From NCBI GenBank assembly GCA_963718065.1, contig CAVQYE010000012.1:62001-126000 (forward strand): a DNA stretch of 64,000 nt, given 5' to 3'. Source of the stretch: CAVPGP01 sp963718065 (GTDB lineage: Bacteria; Actinomycetota; Thermoleophilia; Gaiellales; Gaiellaceae). Both the position numbers and the translations under genes were made by a program. Positions 61,501-64,000 of the stretch are shown piece after piece; positions within the stretch are counted from its first letter, which is position 1, and every line of letters begins with the position of its first letter. The notes under the pieces are model-generated. The model had not been told where the DNA came from. It worked only from the letters and a program-made list of their open reading frames with translations, and did not search any database.

Positions 61501-62667
61501 ATGAAGCGCCTCGCTCTGCTCCCGCTCGCGCTCCTGGCGCTGGCTCCGTCCGCGGCCGCGTCCTCGACCGCGCTGCCGCCGCTGCCGAAGAGCTGGCCGA
61601 AGACGATGCAGATCGGCCTCTCCGACTCGCCGGGCGGGGCCGCGGCGCTGCGCCTGTCGGCGCCGTTCGGGCTTCGCTACCAGTACCTCGCCGGCGGGGT
61701 CAACACCGGCCAGGGCTGGTCGACCTGGAACCCGGACGGCACCTTCGCGTCGATGTACGTCAAGGACTCGTGGGCGCACGGGACGATCCCCGTCCTCACC
61801 TACTACATGCTGCTGCAGTCGAAGCCCCAGGTCGGTGACGAGGCAAAGACGGACCTCGCTCACCTTGGCGATCCAGCGGTGATGAAGTCCTACTGGGCAG
61901 ACGTGCGCCTGCTGCTGCAACGCATTCGCGGCACGAAGCCCGTCGTCGTCCACGTCGAGCCCGATGCGTGGGGCTACATCGAGCAGGCGGGGGCAACGGC
62001 GCTCGGCTCGTCGTTCGCGAAGCAATGGGTGTCGCTCCGGAATCAGCTCGCCCCGAACGCGCTGCTCGCGTACCACATGAGCGGCTGGGGCACGAAGCAC
62101 GACATCGTCTACGAGGACCCGCCGGACGCCACCGTGCGCGCGTACGCGGCGAAGTCGGCGGCGTTCTACCGCTCGCTCGGCGCGCGCTTCGACCTCGCCT
62201 TCGAGGACTTCTCCGATCGCGACGCGGGCTTCTACGCAAAGACGCAGGGGAATTCGAAGACGTGGTTCGCGCTGGCCGACTTCCGGCGCCACGTGCTCTA
62301 CGCCCAGACGTTCGTCAAGCTCGTCAAGGTCAGGCTTGCCGCGTGGCAGATCCCGCTCGGGAACACGCGGATGCGCGCCGTCGACAACACGTGGGGACAC
62401 TTCCAGGACAACCGCGTCGAATGGCTGCTCGACGACGCGACGCGTGCGCACCTCCGCGCCTACGCGAACGCGGGCGTGGTCGCGTTCCTCTTCGGCGGCG
62501 GCGCCGACGGGACGACGTGCGCCTGCGACGGCCGCAAGGACGGCGTCACGAATCCCGAGCCGATCAACGGCAACGCACGCGTTTCGCTGACGGCCGACGA
62601 CGACGGTGGCTTCTTCCGCGAGCGCGTCCGGGCGTATTACAAGCGCGGGGCGCTGCGCCTTCCGTAA
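61501..62667 (+). CDS. Secreted protein of unknown function, possibly TIM-barrel glycosidase-like
   Basis: 388 residues with a signal peptide (LALLPLALLALAPSAAA). The mature part has many aromatic residues and segments such as KPVVVHVEPDAWGYIEQ, LLAYHMSGWGTKHDI and FDLAFEDFSDRDAGFY, in which acidic residues end beta-strand-like stretches as in (beta/alpha)8 hydrolases. Near the C-terminus GTTCACDGRKDGVTNPEPIN carries a Cys pair. I do not recognise a named family. It is on the same strand between the aminopeptidase and SGNH genes. The frame is intact. Confidence 0.65.
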   Translation: MKRLALLPLALLALAPSAAASSTALPPLPKSWPKTMQIGLSDSPGGAAALRLSAPFGLRYQYLAGGVNTGQGWSTWNPDGTFASMYVKDSWAHGTIPVLTYYMLLQSKPQVGDEAKTDLAHLGDPAVMKSYWADVRLLLQRIRGTKPVVVHVEPDAWGYIEQAGATALGSSFAKQWVSLRNQLAPNALLAYHMSGWGTKHDIVYEDPPDATVRAYAAKSAAFYRSLGARFDLAFEDFSDRDAGFYAKTQGNSKTWFALADFRRHVLYAQTFVKLVKVRLAAWQIPLGNTRMRAVDNTWGHFQDNRVEWLLDDATRAHLRAYANAGVVAFLFGGGADGTTCACDGRKDGVTNPEPINGNARVSLTADDDGGFFRERVRAYYKRGALRLP

Positions 62668-62676
62668 CATCGCGCG

Positions 62677-63252
62677 GTGCTCGTCGCCACGCTCGGAGAC
62701 TCGATCACGGAGGGCTCGCCCGGGTACGACTCACGCCTCGGCGGCAACGAGGAGAGCCAGTGGCAGCACTGGGCCGCGCAGGCGCTCGACGGTGTCGAGT
62801 TCCGCAACTGCGGCATCAACCGCCAGCGCACCGATGAGATCGCCGAGCGGCTCGAGGACGCAGCCGCCGACGCGGACATCCTGATCGTCCAGGGCGGGAT
62901 CAACGACATCGCCGACGGACGCGACGTCGGGCCTGCGGCCGAGAACCTGCGCGCGATGGTGCGACGCGGCAAGGAGCTGGTGCCGCAGGTGCTGCTCGTC
63001 GAAGTGCTGCCGTGGAACAACGGTCATCCCGACGGCGAGCCGAAGATCCGGCAGCTGAACGGGCTGATCGGCGTCATCGGTGCCGAGGAGCAGGTGCCGG
63101 TGATCCCGTTCCACGACCGGCTGCAGGATCCCGAGCGGCCGGGCCGGATGCGCGAGGAGTGGACCTGCGACGGCAACCACCCGTCCGTCGAGGGCCACCG
63201 CCGGCTCGGCGAGCTCGTCGCCGAGATGCTCGAGCCCTACACCTCGCGGTAG
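62677..63252 (+). CDS. SGNH/GDSL-family hydrolase
   Basis: 191 residues from the GTG at 62677. Block I is LGDSITEGSPG (nucleophile Ser), block III is VQGGINDIADG (oxyanion Asn) and block V is CDGNHPSVEGHRRL (Asp and His of the triad). No signal peptide is visible, so it is probably cytosolic. The substrate, an ester or acetyl group, is unknown. It overlaps the convergent DUF1206 gene by 16 bases. Confidence 0.92.
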   Translation: MLVATLGDSITEGSPGYDSRLGGNEESQWQHWAAQALDGVEFRNCGINRQRTDEIAERLEDAAADADILIVQGGINDIADGRDVGPAAENLRAMVRRGKELVPQVLLVEVLPWNNGHPDGEPKIRQLNGLIGVIGAEEQVPVIPFHDRLQDPERPGRMREEWTCDGNHPSVEGHRRLGELVAEMLEPYTSR

Positions 63253-64000
63253 CGAGCCTGCAGGAAGCAGAAGGCGCCGTAGAGCGCGAGCCCCGCTGCA
63301 GTGATCCCGAGCAGCCAGGACCCGTACGAGCGATCGGCCAGCTCGTGCAGCGCGCCGTCGAGCCCGCGCGCCTTGTTGGCCTCGTAGTCCCAGGCGGCGC
63401 TGATCAGGAACCAGCCCACGATCGCCCAGACCAGGCCCCGTGCCGCGTGCCCGCCGGAGCCGACCCACGTGCAGAGCGATCGCGCGCGGCCGCCGCAGCG
63501 CATGTCCTTCATGAAGTTGCGCGTCACGGCGCGGTAGGCGTTCGCGCCCGCCGCGACGACGAAGCCGGCGCCGACGAGGAACACGAGCTCGCGGCCGAGC
63601 GGTAGAGCGAAGACGCCGGCGGTCTGTTGCTGCTCGTTCGAGCCGCCGCCGGTGCCGAGGGGGATCTCCACGGTTGTGAAGCAGAACGCCGCATAGAGGA
63701 CCCCCTTGGCGAGGTCGCCGGCCCGCTTGGCGAGCCCCTTCGCGTCGTCGCCCTCCCGGTCGCGGTCGAGGAACGCCTGCGCGAAGCGCCAGAGCGCGTA
63801 GCCGGCAAAGCCGATTGCGAGTGCGACGAGGACCGCCCTGCCGAGGCTGTCGTCGGCGAGCGTCCGCAGCGCTCCCTGGCGGTCGGCTTCCTTGCCACCG
63901 GTGCCGAGGACGACCTCGAGCGCAAGCCAGGCGATCAGGACATACGGAACGCCTTTCGCGGCGAGGCCGAGCCGGCCTGCGCCCTCCCAGGCTGGATGAT
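63237..64000 (-). CDS. DUF1206 membrane protein, 5' end outside window
   Basis: The visible 254 codons are open to the right edge. The protein has about six hydrophobic segments arranged as repeats; each repeat starts with a Gly-rich A(K/R)G segment such as LGLAAKGVPYVLIAWLALEV, AKGVLYAAFCFTTVE and ARGLVWAIVGWFLIS, and ends with a helix such as GFAGYALWRFAQAF. That repeated pattern is DUF1206, whose function is unknown. The gene continues beyond base 64000. Confidence 0.82.
   Translation of the reverse strand, partial: HPAWEGAGRLGLAAKGVPYVLIAWLALEVVLGTGGKEADRQGALRTLADDSLGRAVLVALAIGFAGYALWRFAQAFLDRDREGDDAKGLAKRAGDLAKGVLYAAFCFTTVEIPLGTGGGSNEQQQTAGVFALPLGRELVFLVGAGFVVAAGANAYRAVTRNFMKDMRCGGRARSLCTWVGSGGHAARGLVWAIVGWFLISAAWDYEANKARGLDGALHELADRSYGSWLLGITAAGLALYGAFCFLQARYREV

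Noticed and set aside
60307..62670. A 787-codon open frame on the minus strand
   Set aside because: It runs antisense to the asparaginase, aminopeptidase and secreted-protein genes, all with family motifs or a signal peptide in their own frames.

Overview
The window is very GC-rich, gene-dense DNA with many GTG and TTG starts and 1-14 base overlaps between consecutive genes. The gene set (ThyX-type thymidylate synthase, ECF sigma/RskA-type anti-sigma pair, LuxR-family LAL regulator, MutM, PlsY, FolE2/MptA-type GTP cyclohydrolase, ArsM, MnSOD) points to an aerobic actinobacterium, most likely of the Thermoleophilia (Gaiellales/Solirubrobacterales) type. The lineage is an inference from style and gene content; there is no rRNA here. 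The one RNA gene is tRNA-Thr(CGT) at 5731-5803. I see no CRISPR array, transposase or phage module.

Layout. 1-5.6 kb: end of a membrane glycosyltransferase, a sugar-nucleotide epimerase, tmk-holB, an ECF sigma factor with a very long Pro/Ala/His tail, and a DUF1353 protein. 6-14 kb: an MFS exporter, a class II glutamine amidotransferase, a giant LuxR/LAL regulator and a hybrid histidine kinase. 14-26.5 kb: a long minus-strand catabolic operon (ketopantoate-reductase-like, amidase, creatininase family, SDR, M20 dipeptidase, dipeptide-type ABC importer, M14 deacylase) with a divergent PuuE-type polysaccharide deacetylase. 26.5-32 kb: small accessory enzymes, one of them (27.5-28.5 kb) visibly AT-richer than its surroundings. 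32-37 kb: two two-component systems and a PAP2 phosphatase. 37.4-39 kb: arsR-arsM-arsC. 39-44 kb: STAS protein, membrane proteins with CopC-CopD, RidA and a kynureninase-like enzyme. 44-49.6 kb: O-antigen-ligase-like protein, secreted His-rich protein, DUF72, VOC, ThyX, sigma/anti-sigma, HIT. 49.7-54 kb: two divergent superoxide dismutases, PlsY, a secreted HExxH protein, FolE2. 54.5-58.5 kb: polar amino-acid ABC importer next to a Rieske oxygenase. 58.5-64 kb: GNAT, MutM, asparaginase, D-aminopeptidase, a secreted unknown, an SGNH hydrolase and a DUF1206 membrane protein.

Many genes are interrupted by single-base frameshifts, including genes expected to be indispensable (holB, thyX). The breaks are densest at about 6-7.6, 14-27 and 46-48.5 kb and are usually cured by adding or removing one base. 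I read most of them as assembly or sequencing indels and give one feature per gene spanning all fragments, with the break positions. Exact products of these genes should be read with that in mind.

Most notable: the 14-26.5 kb amide/peptide catabolic locus; the Rieske oxygenase beside an amino-acid importer; a divergent SOD paralogue with altered active-site surroundings; an ECF sigma factor with a hydrophobic segment and disordered tail; an arsR promoter whose operator contains the start codon; two matching 11-bp-spaced direct repeats that tie an OmpR-type regulator to itself and to the PAP2 gene; and several structured intergenic elements.
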